Assembly (NCBI RefSeq): GCF_026410085.1
Contig: NZ_CP112866.1
Location: 4,401,001 to 4,465,000 of the forward strand
Direction of reading: 5' to 3'
Origin: Pseudomonas quebecensis
Lineage (GTDB): Bacteria > Pseudomonadota > Gammaproteobacteria > Pseudomonadales > Pseudomonadaceae
Length of the DNA: 64,000 nt
Made by a program: the position numbers and the translations under genes. Every line of letters begins with the position of its first letter. The stretch's first letter is position 1. The notes beneath the pieces are model-generated. The model ran no database searches, had not been told where the DNA came from, and worked only from the letters and a program-made list of their open reading frames with translations. Of this stretch, positions 55,951 to 64,000 are shown piece by piece.

Positions 55951-56735
55951 GGTGCCGAGGCCCTGAACAGCAGCCCGAGCGAGTGTTTTAACTCGCCAAG
56001 CCCGAACATGCGCCCGACCATCAGGTCCTGCAGCAGCGCAAAGTACAACAGCACAACCCCGATACCTGCCAGGCTCTTGACCGGCGGTGCCAGCGTACTC
56101 ACCTGTAACTGCTGGCTGTAGACCCCCAGTAAGGCGATTCCGAATTCCAGCAACAACAGCACCGCAATGAAGGGCGCGGCGTACAGCATCATATGCATGA
56201 AGGTATCGCCAAGCAGGCCGACGAATACACTCGTGCCGTTAGGCGCAGGCAGCGGAAACCACACCGTGGGGGGCCAGATCAGGTAGCTGTCCCAGATCAC
56301 CTGGGTCAACGCGCCCAACCCCAGGCTGACCATCAGCAGAAAGATCGCCAGCTGCTTGAACAAGTGCCCGATCGGCGTGGCATCCGGCCCCAATGAAGGG
56401 TTGAGTTGACCGCCGGCCAGCGCACCGCGCTGGTTGTCCAGCAGTGCCCCTACCGCCTCGAACATCCAGAACGGCATCGACAACAGCACTCCCAGCAATA
56501 CGCCCAGCGCCAGCTCCTTGAGTACCAACCCGCCGAGCATGAACGCCGAATAATCCTGCCCCTGCAGCGCCGCATGGATACCCGGCGCGGGCATCAATGC
56601 CATGACCATCACAATGGTGTGCCGAGGCATGCCGCGTATGTGCTGAAAACAGAACGCCGCCACCAGGAAGGCACAGGGGTAGATACGCGCCATGCCGATC
56701 AACAGGCTGGGCAGGAACTCGAGATAGAACAGCAC
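55947..56735 (-). CDS. hrcT: T3SS export apparatus protein HrcT (SctT)
   Basis: A 262-residue FliR/SctT-family membrane protein with about six to eight hydrophobic segments (for example LVLKELALGVLLGVLLSMPFW; PFIAVLLLLEFGIALLG). With HrcR and HrcS it builds the helical export gate. It starts 10 bp after hrcS and overlaps hrcU by 4 bp. Confidence 0.94.
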   Translation of the reverse strand: MLFYLEFLPSLLIGMARIYPCAFLVAAFCFQHIRGMPRHTIVMVMALMPAPGIHAALQGQDYSAFMLGGLVLKELALGVLLGVLLSMPFWMFEAVGALLDNQRGALAGGQLNPSLGPDATPIGHLFKQLAIFLLMVSLGLGALTQVIWDSYLIWPPTVWFPLPAPNGTSVFVGLLGDTFMHMMLYAAPFIAVLLLLEFGIALLGVYSQQLQVSTLAPPVKSLAGIGVVLLYFALLQDLMVGRMFGLGELKHSLGLLFRASAP

Positions 56736-56745
56736 GGGCGAGGCC

Positions 56746-57009
56746 TCAGTTCAGGGCCGAACGGCCGATCATGTCGAAGGTCAGGTTGATCAGTTGGATC
56801 AACTCCACACCAATCCAACGCCCGGTCACGATCAGCGTGATACCCACCGCCACCAGCTTGATACCGAAGGGCAACGTCTGGTCCTGTATCTGCATCAGCG
56901 CCTGCACCAGGGACGTCAGCACACCGACCACCACCGCCACGATCAACGGCGGCGCTGACAGCACCACCACCAGCAACATGCCCTGCTTGAACAGCACGAT
57001 CGGTTCCAT
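56746..57009 (-). CDS. hrcS: T3SS export apparatus protein HrcS (SctS)
   Basis: An 87-residue FliQ/SctS-family hairpin protein with two membrane helices (LVVVLSAPPLIVAVVVGVL and LVAVGITLIVTGRWIGVEL) around the conserved QIQDQTLPFGIK loop. Confidence 0.95.
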   Translation of the reverse strand: MEPIVLFKQGMLLVVVLSAPPLIVAVVVGVLTSLVQALMQIQDQTLPFGIKLVAVGITLIVTGRWIGVELIQLINLTFDMIGRSALN

Positions 57010-57016
57010 AAGCCAC

Positions 57017-57670
57017 TCAGAGGTAAGAAAGGAACAGGCTGTCGAGCAGCCGCGACCAGCCGGACACCAGCACGAACAGCAGCAGTTTTAGCGGCAGGGA
57101 AATGGTCATTGGCGACACCATCTGCATGCCCAGCGCCAGCAGCAGGTTGGAGACGATCAGGTCGATCACGATGAAGGGGATATAGATCAGAAAACCGATC
57201 TCGAACCCCGCCTGCAGTTGCGACAGCACGAACGCCGGCACCAGCAGGATCAGGTCTTCACGCTGCACCTCCTGCGCCATTTGCGCAGGCCACAGCCGCG
57301 TGGTGTTTTCCAGCAGATGGGTCAACACATCCGGGTCCACGTTGCGCAGCATGAAGGCACGCAATGGCTGGATAGCTTCACTCCCGGTCTGCAAAAACAG
57401 TTGCACACTGCTCGTGTCCACGGGTGAAGCCTTGACGTTCTCCGCGATCGCGTACCCCACCGGCGCCATGATAAACAGAGTAGCCGCCAGGGCGATGCCG
57501 TTGATGGCCATGCTCGGCGGTACCTGCTGCACGCCGATGGCGTTGCGGGTAATCATCAGCACAATGACAATCTTCAAAAACGATGTGCAAATCACCAACA
57601 GCATGGGCAGCAACGCCAATGCCCCGACGAACATCGCCAGAACCAGGGGGTTGACCCCTTCAAATGTCAT
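57017..57670 (-). CDS. hrcR: T3SS export apparatus protein HrcR (SctR)
   Basis: A 217-residue FliP/SctR-family export-gate protein. Marks are LLVICTSFLKIVIVLMITRNA, the family's QVPPSMAINGIALAAT and the late GFEIGFLIYIPFIVIDLIVSN. Not split or shortened. ATG overlaps the hrcQ stop by 4 bp. Confidence 0.96.
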   Translation of the reverse strand: MTFEGVNPLVLAMFVGALALLPMLLVICTSFLKIVIVLMITRNAIGVQQVPPSMAINGIALAATLFIMAPVGYAIAENVKASPVDTSSVQLFLQTGSEAIQPLRAFMLRNVDPDVLTHLLENTTRLWPAQMAQEVQREDLILLVPAFVLSQLQAGFEIGFLIYIPFIVIDLIVSNLLLALGMQMVSPMTISLPLKLLLFVLVSGWSRLLDSLFLSYL

Positions 57671-57969
57671 CGGCCGACCATCACGCGGGACAACTGCAAG
57701 CCCAGGCGCCCGTCGACTTCCACCAACTGTCCCTGGCCGATGGTGCGGTCGCCGTAATAGAGACCCGCCATGCCAGGCGCATAACCGGCGATACCCAGTA
57801 CCGAGCCGGGTGCGAGATTCCGCAGCTCACCCAGTGTCAGATTCAACGTGCCGCAGCGCACGTTCAACGTCATGCTCAACTCGTCGAACGGCTCGTGGCC
57901 GAACACATCCACCACGGGTTCATCTTCTCCATAGTTCGAATAATCGGGCGCCGCAAAATGTTCATCCAT
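57667..57969 (-). CDS. Internal HrcQB-like product of hrcQ (alternative start)
   Basis: In-frame ATG at 57969 inside hrcQ, with GAGGA at 57977-57981 and 7 bases between, would give a 100-residue protein (MDEHFAAPDYSNYGEDE start, acidic linker, then the SpoA domain). SctQ genes of several systems (YscQ, SsaQ, Spa33) make such a C-terminal form by internal initiation, and P. syringae encodes it as a separate gene, hrcQB. Confidence 0.6.
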   Translation of the reverse strand: MDEHFAAPDYSNYGEDEPVVDVFGHEPFDELSMTLNVRCGTLNLTLGELRNLAPGSVLGIAGYAPGMAGLYYGDRTIGQGQLVEVDGRLGLQLSRVMVGR

Positions 57970-58680
57970 GGATGTGTCCTCGATAGAAGTAAGGGTCAGG
58001 CACAAAGCCCCGCCGGCATCGTCGATGCGGCCATGCAGCCGCTGTTTGCCAACCTGCAGGTAGCCGCTGCCCTGGGCTTGGAAAAAAGTCTGCTCAGGCA
58101 CCAGCACGTCACCGGTACGCAGGCCGCGCACCTGGGCGATCAGTAGGTGCAAACGCCCAAGGGTCACGGCAATTGCCAGCTGCAATTGCGCCGGCAACGG
58201 CTCGGCCACGGCACGCCACGCGCCGGCCTCGCACAACGCCAGAAAGCTGTCAGGCGTCAGCCACACGTAGCTGTCGACCCGAGACGTGCCCAGGGAAACG
58301 CAGAGCCGGCAACCAAACCCTTCAGGGCGATCGGTTTCCAGCAAACGCACAGGGCCCAGTAACGCGCTCACCTGAGGGCTCAGGTGATGCTGGAACACTG
58401 CCCAGAACCATGAATCCGGATCGTTGCCGGACGGGGCCAATGTCACTGGACAATCGCCCAGCAGACTGAGCACCGGCCCTGCCTGGGCGAGCGCCAGCAC
58501 GCCACACGCGGTTTCGAAGCAAACGGCCTCGGCCCGTGTGGGCGCGCGTCCGGGCTCCAACCGCAGCTCGCCGTTCTGGTCAGCAACCTGAAACGCCAGG
58601 CGCAGTCCGCGCCCCAAACGCCGGCGCGCGGCAACCGTGTCGCCCTTGATCAAGGGCAAGGTCAATGTCGGGACCATCAT
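57667..58680 (-). CDS. hrcQ: T3SS cytoplasmic ring protein HrcQ (SctQ), unsplit
   Basis: A 337-residue C-ring/sorting-platform protein. In P. syringae this function is split in hrcQA and hrcQB; here one frame spans both. The N-terminal part (1 to about 235) matches HrcQA in place; the C-terminal 100 residues are a SpoA/FliN-like domain (SMTLNVRCGTLNLTLGELRNL ... IGQGQLVEVDGRLGLQL). An internal Met238 is preceded by GAGGA with a 7-base spacer, so a separate HrcQB-sized product is probably also made. Start ATG overlaps the hrpP stop. Confidence 0.9.
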   Translation of the reverse strand: MMVPTLTLPLIKGDTVAARRRLGRGLRLAFQVADQNGELRLEPGRAPTRAEAVCFETACGVLALAQAGPVLSLLGDCPVTLAPSGNDPDSWFWAVFQHHLSPQVSALLGPVRLLETDRPEGFGCRLCVSLGTSRVDSYVWLTPDSFLALCEAGAWRAVAEPLPAQLQLAIAVTLGRLHLLIAQVRGLRTGDVLVPEQTFFQAQGSGYLQVGKQRLHGRIDDAGGALCLTLTSIEDTSMDEHFAAPDYSNYGEDEPVVDVFGHEPFDELSMTLNVRCGTLNLTLGELRNLAPGSVLGIAGYAPGMAGLYYGDRTIGQGQLVEVDGRLGLQLSRVMVGR

Positions 58681-59135
58681 GCGCCGCCGGCAGCAGGCAG
58701 CAGCAGATTGACCGGCAGACCCAGCACGTGTGAAAACCGGTCTTCACAGTGTTGTCGCACACCGCTGAGCCAGCGTGCCGTCGCGCCCTGTTCCGCTTCC
58801 AGTTCAACGCTCCAGGCGCTCTGTTCACGGTGCACGCGGGCGTTGATCCGGCCCAGGCGAGGTAAATACAACACTGCCTGCAGGGGCCATTGGGAAGCGG
58901 CCTGTATGCGAGGCGCCAATTGTTCGGCGAGGGCCTCAACCATGCCCGCCGCAGCCGATGCCTTGATGCCCGATAAGGACGCCCCAGAACCACTGTGTTC
59001 ATCGCTATCGGCAAACAATTGAGCGAACAGTCGCCCTTGCTCCCAAGCCACTGCGCCCACAGCGCCCGGCTCGCGCTCCTCGCGCGCATGAAGCGGACGT
59101 GGGCGCTCAAGGGGTTTATTCGAAACCTCGCTCAT
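58677..59135 (-). CDS. hrpP: T3SS needle/pilus length regulator HrpP (SctP)
   Basis: A 151-residue protein in the hrpP place between hrpO and hrcQ. Polar and charged N-terminal half (NKPLERPRPLHAREEREPG), C-terminal T3S4-like domain (LQAVLYLPRLGRINARVH ... FSHVLGLPVNLLLP), as in substrate-switch/length-control proteins. ATG at 59135 overlaps the hrpO stop (ATGA); the frame is open 20 codons further inside hrpO. Confidence 0.82.
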   Translation of the reverse strand: MSEVSNKPLERPRPLHAREEREPGAVGAVAWEQGRLFAQLFADSDEHSGSGASLSGIKASAAAGMVEALAEQLAPRIQAASQWPLQAVLYLPRLGRINARVHREQSAWSVELEAEQGATARWLSGVRQHCEDRFSHVLGLPVNLLLPAAGGA

Positions 59136-59560
59136 GTCGACTCCTGAGCCATAAGTCGGGACAACTCCTGGAGTTTTTCCACTTGACGCAGACACTCGGT
59201 GACGTGCTTCTGGGCCTGCCCAACGCGGCTTTCCCTTTCGTCCTGCTGGCCTTGCAATTGCGCCAGTTGGCCTTGGTTGCGCCGGGTACTGGCGGATAAC
59301 GAGCGCTCCTGCGCGCCCCAGGACTTCAAATCCTGCAGGCTCAGCATTCGCCCCTGGTGCTGGCTGAGCAGTTGAGCACTTTGCCGGGTCTCTTCCAGTC
59401 GAGTCTGCTCAAGTGCTTCCTCGGCCTGTTGGATATGTGCGAGCAGCGCCTGCCGGGCACGCTTGGCCTCGCGTAACGCCCGCTCGGCCCGGTCGGCACG
59501 ATGCCGGCGCAGGCGCCGCAATGTATCCACCTCACCGAGCAGCACATCAGAATGGGACAT
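59132..59560 (-). CDS. hrpO: T3SS stalk protein HrpO (SctO)
   Basis: A 142-residue, almost wholly coiled-coil, Gln/Arg/Glu-rich protein (RRHRADRAERALREAKRARQ; LQGQQDERESRVGQAQKH), the pattern of SctO/YscO/FliJ central stalks that turn in the ATPase ring. It overlaps hrcN by 14 bp and hrpP by 4 bp. Confidence 0.85.
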   Translation of the reverse strand: MSHSDVLLGEVDTLRRLRRHRADRAERALREAKRARQALLAHIQQAEEALEQTRLEETRQSAQLLSQHQGRMLSLQDLKSWGAQERSLSASTRRNQGQLAQLQGQQDERESRVGQAQKHVTECLRQVEKLQELSRLMAQEST

Positions 59561-60905
59561 GGGTGGTCAGCTCCTTGAGTTGCTCCAGCGTGTGCGCCAT
59601 CGGCGTCGGCTCACGCAGGTCCTGGCGCAGGAAACCGTCGACCGCCTGGCGACTGTCCACCGCCAGGTCAGTGAGAGGGTCGCTGCCGGGTTGGTACTCG
59701 CCCAGCTTGAGCATCAGTTCGATCTGTTGGTACGCCGACAACAAACGGCGCAAGCCGGTGCCGGCCTGGATATCTTCAGGTGCCGCGACGTTGCTCAAAA
59801 TCCGCGACAGGCTCGCCAGCACATCCACCGCCGGATAGTGCCCGCGTTCGGCCAATTTGCGGGACAGCACGATATGGCCGTCGAGCAGTGAGCGCACTTC
59901 ATCGGCCACCGGATCGTTCATGGAGTCCTGTTCAATCAGTACCGTGTAGATCGCCGTGATCACGCCATCGCGCGTCAACCCGGCACGCTCCACCAGGCGC
60001 GGCAGCAGGCTGTAAACCGACGGTGGCAGGCCTCCGCGCCCCAGAGGTTCGCCGGCGGCCAGGCCGATTTCGCGCTGGGCCCTGGCGAAACGGGTCAGTG
60101 AGTCGATCAGCAGCAAGACTCGCCGGCCCTCGCGCCGAAACCCTTCAGCCAGAGCCGTGGCGGTGAACGCCGCGCGGGCGCGTTCCATGCTGGAGCGGTC
60201 GGAGGTGGCACACACCAGCACCGCCTTGGCGCGCAGTTGCTCATCGAGTTCATGGTCGAGGAACTCCCGCAGTTCCCGACCCCGCTCACCAATCAGGCCG
60301 AACACGATGACATCGCACTCGACGTTGCGCGCAATCTCGGCCAACAACGTGGTCTTGCCGCAGCCGGCACCGGCAAACAGCCCGACGCGCTGCCCTTCGC
60401 CGAGGGTCAAAAGGCCGTCGATCGAACGCACGCCGGTGGCCAGTGCGCGATTGATCCGCGGCCGCTCGGTGGGCAGCGGTGCATCACACAACACGGAGTG
60501 GGCGTCCGATGCGCCGGCTTCGGCAAATGCACTGGCGCCCTCGCCGCTGATCGGTCGCCCGAAACCATCCAGCACCTGGCCCAGCAATGCCTGGCTGACC
60601 TGCACGCGATGCGAGATGCCCAGGCGCTCTACGCCCGCGCCGACTTGCACGCCTTCGAGGTTGCCCAGGGCACTGAGCACCGCATCCTGATTATCGAAGC
60701 CGATGATCTCGGCGAGCATGTAATCGCCGGGGTGCTTTTCCACCTGGCACAGATCAACGATACGCGCCTGGGGCAGCCGACATTGCAGCAGCATACCGTT
60801 GACGCGCTGGATTCGACCGCGCATGGTCACTGGCGAAAAATTGGCCAGTGACTGGATCTGCCGCTGCTGCCACGCGTCCAGGCGCGCCTGTAATTGCGTG
60901 CTCAC
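59547..60905 (-). CDS. hrcN: T3SS ATPase HrcN (SctN)
   Basis: A 452-residue F1-like ATPase that unfolds effectors and drives export. Walker A GAGCGKT at 179-185, GERGREL catalytic region (EVIFGLIGERGREL-type VFGLIGERGRELREF), and Walker B LLLIDSLTRFARAQRE. The N-terminal barrel and C-terminal chaperone-binding parts are of normal length. It overlaps hrpQ by 4 bp. Confidence 0.97.
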   Translation of the reverse strand: MSTQLQARLDAWQQRQIQSLANFSPVTMRGRIQRVNGMLLQCRLPQARIVDLCQVEKHPGDYMLAEIIGFDNQDAVLSALGNLEGVQVGAGVERLGISHRVQVSQALLGQVLDGFGRPISGEGASAFAEAGASDAHSVLCDAPLPTERPRINRALATGVRSIDGLLTLGEGQRVGLFAGAGCGKTTLLAEIARNVECDVIVFGLIGERGRELREFLDHELDEQLRAKAVLVCATSDRSSMERARAAFTATALAEGFRREGRRVLLLIDSLTRFARAQREIGLAAGEPLGRGGLPPSVYSLLPRLVERAGLTRDGVITAIYTVLIEQDSMNDPVADEVRSLLDGHIVLSRKLAERGHYPAVDVLASLSRILSNVAAPEDIQAGTGLRRLLSAYQQIELMLKLGEYQPGSDPLTDLAVDSRQAVDGFLRQDLREPTPMAHTLEQLKELTTHVPF

Positions 60906-61804
60906 CAGCGCACCTCATAACGCTGCGCGCCATCGAAGACCACCTTGCTGTTGTCGATCAGTACCAGGCGCAGCCCATCCACTTCGTCGCCTACAAAGAG
61001 TCGGTTGCCCTCCTCCAGCACCACGTGACCGTTGGGCCCTCCTACGATCTGCACAATCCTGAACGGCAGTTGCTCATCGCGCGCTCGCACGCGGCTGATC
61101 ACCGGCACCGCGCTATCGAACTGCTCACCAAAACGGCTGAGCATGCGCGCCACCAGCTCCACTTCTTCCTGGGAAACGTCGCCGCCGAGTGCGACCTGGC
61201 CATTGATCAGTTGCAGGCTGACGCGCTGGCTCAATTCACGCTCGCTGAGCATCTTCAACAACTGCTGGCGCACGTCAAACGGCGAATCGAGTTTGTGTTT
61301 CTGGGTCACCGGCGGCATCAAGGAAGCCTGGGCCTCAGGCTCCCCTGTAGAAATCATGCCCACCACCACGATCATGGCCGTAACCGCCAGCACCAGACTG
61401 AGCAGGCGCTTTTGCTGCGATGGCGGGATCGACGATAGTTTAAAGCCCGGTGCGGGGTCATCGGCCGGTGACTGCGAGGGTGGCTCGGGCGTGGCGGCCT
61501 GGGGCCAGGGCTGGTCGGCCAAGGTGACGCACAACTGCGCCTCCCCCACCCAGAACGGTACGTTCAGCGCCAGGCTTGCGATCTGTGCCAGCATCCGACC
61601 GCCGGCGTCCCGCAGCAGCCCCGCCTGCGCCTGCACCGACCAGTTAGCCTTGATAAAACGAAGGTGCGCATGTTGCTCAGCGATCCCCGTACCGTGGAGT
61701 ACCAGGTCGGCATCGGCGTGGGCACCGATGCTCCACTGCTCACCGAACAATGGCAACGCAGCGCCCTGACTCGGTCCGTCAAGCACCCGTAGCTCAAACA
61801 TCAT
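60902..61804 (-). CDS. hrpQ: T3SS inner-membrane ring protein HrpQ (SctD)
   Basis: A 300-residue SctD-family protein: N-terminal FHA-like cytoplasmic domain (LRVLDGPSQGAALPL ... FWVGEAQLCVTL, residues 1-110), Pro-rich linker, one membrane segment (LLSLVLAVTAMIVVVGMI, about 152-169) and a periplasmic part with BON-like units. GGAGG stands just before ATG 61804; the frame is open upstream into hrcV, an extension I reject. Confidence 0.88.
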   Translation of the reverse strand: MMFELRVLDGPSQGAALPLFGEQWSIGAHADADLVLHGTGIAEQHAHLRFIKANWSVQAQAGLLRDAGGRMLAQIASLALNVPFWVGEAQLCVTLADQPWPQAATPEPPSQSPADDPAPGFKLSSIPPSQQKRLLSLVLAVTAMIVVVGMISTGEPEAQASLMPPVTQKHKLDSPFDVRQQLLKMLSERELSQRVSLQLINGQVALGGDVSQEEVELVARMLSRFGEQFDSAVPVISRVRARDEQLPFRIVQIVGGPNGHVVLEEGNRLFVGDEVDGLRLVLIDNSKVVFDGAQRYEVRW

Positions 61805-61835
61805 AGGGCCCTCCACACCGGCCGTGGCCAAGTCG

Positions 61836-63929
61836 TCATGCCGCCGCACCACGCATTAGCTCGTCCTGGCCCAGGTCAATGCGCCCCAGCACTTTGACCT
61901 TGGACGTGCTGCCCAACTCGGCAAACGACAACACGGCTATATGGTTGAACTCTTCCACCAGCAAAGTACGCAAGGGGCTGCGCAAATCCTGCGCCACCAA
62001 CAGCACGCTTTTGCTCTTGGCCCTCAAGGTAAAGGCCTGGTTGAGCAGGTTGATCAAGGCTGCGCTGTGTTCATCCTCCAGCGCGAAGAACACCCCGGTC
62101 TGTGTCTGGCGCAGGGCTTCACGCAGGATGTTTTCGCTGTGCGGCGACAGCAACCAGGCATGCAGGCCATCGTCTTCGCTGTGCTGGTGGTATATCTGCG
62201 CCTTGAGGGCAATGCGCGCGTAGTCGGCCAAGGCCTCCGGTTCCCGCTCGTGCTGGCCGTATTCGATCAGCGACTCGACGATCAGCCGCACAGCCCGCAG
62301 CGGCACCCCCTCACTGGCCAGGCGCTGCAGCACCGCCGAAAAGCGTGACAGCGGCATGATGCGTTGCAGTTCCTGCACCAACTCCGGCTGGTTGTGCTCC
62401 AGCCAACCGAGGATCGCCTTGCTCTCCTGGATGCCCAGGAACTGCGGCCCGCTGAGCATCATGGCCTGCTTCATGCGGTCGATGATCAACGCCGTGGCGG
62501 TGAAGCGCTCCAGCTGCGGATCATCGAGCAACGGGTCATCCGGCGCCAGCCAGAGCCAATTCTGCTCGTCACGCTCCACCAACCCCGGTATGCCACGCCC
62601 AGGCTCGACTGTCAGCGCACTGCGCTCAACCGCCAGATGGCTGACCACCGACGCTTTGACCATCGGCACTTCGTGCACACAGAAACGCATTTCATCGGCG
62701 GCCAGCGAATCATCCAGCTCGACTTCGAATGGCGGCAGCGTCAGGCCGATATTGGCGACCAATGCGTTACGCGACTGGCGAATCCCGTGAATGAGCTCCG
62801 CCACCTGGGGCGTACCGCGCAAGGACGAAGGGAACTGCAGCAGATAAGGACGCGAAGGATCGAACCCGCGCAAATCCTCGCTGCCGTTCTCCTCGGGGCG
62901 AACGGCGTCGGTGGCCTGAGCGGCGGGTTCCGCTTGCCGTCGACGCTGACGCAACAGGTAAAACCCCAAGGCGCCGGAGATCAGCGAGATCAGCATGAAG
63001 ACTCCGGTCGGCATGCCCGGCACCGCGGCGAATGCGAGCATGCCCACCGACGCGATCACCCAACTCTTGGGTTCGCTGGTCATCTGCCGGGCGATTTCGG
63101 CGCCCATGTTGGTCACGCCCCTGCGCCCATCCGGCGCCACGCGGGTGATGATCATGCCGGCCGTCAGCGAAATCAGCAGCGCCGGAATCTGTGCAATCAG
63201 GCCATCACCGATGGTCAATACCGAATACAACGCCATGGAATCGGCGGCACTCAAACCGTGCTGGAACATCCCCGTGGAAAAGCCTCCCAGCAAGTTGACC
63301 ACCACGATGATCAGACCGGCTATGGCATCGCCCTTGACGAACTTCATGGCGCCGTCCATCGCCCCGAACAACTGACTCTCGCGGGACAGTTGCTCGCGCT
63401 TGTCGCGCGCTTGCGCGCCGTCAATCAGGCCGGCACGCAGGTCGCTGTCGATGGACATCTGCTTGCCCGGCATGGCATCGAGGCTGAAGCGCGCGGCGAC
63501 TTCGGCGACCCGCTCGGAGCCCTTGGTGATGACCAGGAAGTTGACCAGGGTCAGGATCAGGAAAATCACCATCCCCACCGCCAGGTTGCCCCCCACCACA
63601 AAATTGCCGAAGGCCTCGACGATATCCCCCGCGTCCTGTTCCAGCAGAATCAGGCGCGTCGTCGCGATCGACAGTGCCAGCCGGAACATGGTCGTCAACA
63701 GCAGGATTGAAGGAAACGAGGAAAACGCCAGGGGCCCCGGCAGGTAAAGCGCCAGCACGATAAGCAGGCATGAGATGCAGATATTGAGTGCAATCAGGAT
63801 GTCCACCAGCCAGGTGGGCAGTGGCACGATAAAAATAAACACGATGGCCATGACCACCACCGCGCCCAGCACTTCGGCGCGCTGTGCCACTTTGAGCAAT
63901 ACACGGTTGATGGCCGACAGTGCGGTCAC
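61836..63929 (-). CDS. hrcV: T3SS export gate protein HrcV (SctV)
   Basis: A 697-residue FlhA/LcrD-family protein. About eight membrane helices in the first 330 residues, with the FHIPEP-type block FPSILLLTTMFRLALSIATTR and RFSLDAMPGKQMSIDSDLRAG, then the large cytoplasmic domain that forms the nonameric ring. The start codon is GTG at 63929, overlapping the hrpJ stop by 4 bp. Its end is 31 bp before the hrpQ start. Confidence 0.96.
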   Translation of the reverse strand: MTALSAINRVLLKVAQRAEVLGAVVVMAIVFIFIVPLPTWLVDILIALNICISCLLIVLALYLPGPLAFSSFPSILLLTTMFRLALSIATTRLILLEQDAGDIVEAFGNFVVGGNLAVGMVIFLILTLVNFLVITKGSERVAEVAARFSLDAMPGKQMSIDSDLRAGLIDGAQARDKREQLSRESQLFGAMDGAMKFVKGDAIAGLIIVVVNLLGGFSTGMFQHGLSAADSMALYSVLTIGDGLIAQIPALLISLTAGMIITRVAPDGRRGVTNMGAEIARQMTSEPKSWVIASVGMLAFAAVPGMPTGVFMLISLISGALGFYLLRQRRRQAEPAAQATDAVRPEENGSEDLRGFDPSRPYLLQFPSSLRGTPQVAELIHGIRQSRNALVANIGLTLPPFEVELDDSLAADEMRFCVHEVPMVKASVVSHLAVERSALTVEPGRGIPGLVERDEQNWLWLAPDDPLLDDPQLERFTATALIIDRMKQAMMLSGPQFLGIQESKAILGWLEHNQPELVQELQRIMPLSRFSAVLQRLASEGVPLRAVRLIVESLIEYGQHEREPEALADYARIALKAQIYHQHSEDDGLHAWLLSPHSENILREALRQTQTGVFFALEDEHSAALINLLNQAFTLRAKSKSVLLVAQDLRSPLRTLLVEEFNHIAVLSFAELGSTSKVKVLGRIDLGQDELMRGAAA

Positions 63930-64000
63930 GCCGTGCCCCTCGGCTCACTGATAAACCGTGCGGCTGGGCGTGTCGTGCGGTGCAACTCATCCAGCACCAC
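63926..64000 (-). CDS. hrpJ: 3' end of a gene upstream of hrcV, probably hrpJ (SctW)
   Basis: The last 24 codons of a frame entering from the right edge, ending TARFI-type residues and a TGA that overlaps the hrcV GTG (GTGA). Translation near the edge reads VVLDELHRTTRPAARFI. In Hrp1 loci hrpJ, the gatekeeper, lies directly before hrcV, so the name rests on place only. Confidence 0.6.
   Translation of the reverse strand: MVLDELHRTTRPAARFISEPRGTA

Noticed and set aside
62364..63710. Plus-strand open frame (about 448 codons) over hrcV
   Set aside because: Antisense shadow of the HrcV membrane and cytoplasmic domains; composition is His/Arg/Gln-rich as in other shadows.

Overview
This 64-kb window is chromosomal DNA from a member of the Pseudomonas fluorescens complex. 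The evidence is Pseudomonas gene order throughout (ispH-fkpB-lspA-ileS-ribF-murJ / rpsT; cysND-nif3-algW; murI-moeB-prmC-prfA-hemA / lbcA-lolB-ispE-tRNA-Gln-prs-rplY-pth-ychF), high-GC coding with GTG starts, REP/REPIN palindromes of the GTGGGAG...CTCCCAC type typical of fluorescent pseudomonads, and a P. syringae-type (Hrp1) type III secretion locus. No transposase, integrase, phage gene or CRISPR array is visible.

Layout. (1) 0-3 kb: minor-pilin genes of type IV pili (pilE, pilX, pilW, pilV on minus; a fimT/fimU-like gene on plus); pilY1, present at this place in P. aeruginosa, is absent. (2) 3-11 kb: housekeeping run ispH, fkpB, lspA, ileS, ribF, murJ (minus), then rpsT (plus) with its own promoter and terminator. 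(3) 11-15 kb: slyD, a DUF3565 gene, pta and a PlsC-type acyltransferase. (4) 15-19.4 kb: sulfate activation (cysD and a cysN-cysC fusion) with a four-helix-bundle (S23/IVP-like) gene lodged between cysD and cysN and flanked by inverted repeats, then a Nif3-family gene. (5) 19.5-24.8 kb: algW, a TonB-dependent siderophore receptor, hemH and a TIGR01777 sugar-nucleotide-epimerase-like gene. (6) 24.9-35 kb: a tightly packed plus-strand stress/photobiology cluster: renalase-like flavoprotein, Trp-rich small protein, DUF523-DUF1722 protein, MerR-type regulator with a degenerate B12-binding domain (LitR/CarH-like), photolyase, NTF2-like protein, SDR, flavin amine oxidase, DUF1365, cyclopropane/methyl fatty acid synthase-like methyltransferase, DUF2878 membrane protein and a Cys-cluster protein. 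Two of its upstream regions share the same operator-like words. (7) 35-47.5 kb: pagL, murI, moeB, prmC, prfA, hemA (minus); lbcA, lolB, ispE, tRNA-Gln, prs, rplY, pth, ychF (plus). (8) 47.5-64 kb: a complete-looking Hrp1-type T3SS in two converging blocks: hrpS-like activator, hrpA-like pilin, hrpB, hrcJ, hrpD, hrpE / hrpF, hrpG, hrcC, hrpT, hrpV (plus) and hrcU, T, S, R, Q, hrpP, hrpO, hrcN, hrpQ, hrcV and the tail of hrpJ (minus).

Most interesting points: the photolyase/lipid cluster with an apparently non-cobalamin LitR-like regulator and shared operator motifs; the four-helix-bundle module splitting cysDN; a near-consensus promoter and strong codon/GC shift buried in the last third of ispE just upstream of tRNA-Gln; and a fused hrcQ that keeps an excellent internal ribosome-binding site exactly where a separate HrcQB would start. 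Gene names rest on recognition of motifs and gene order by eye; no database search was run.
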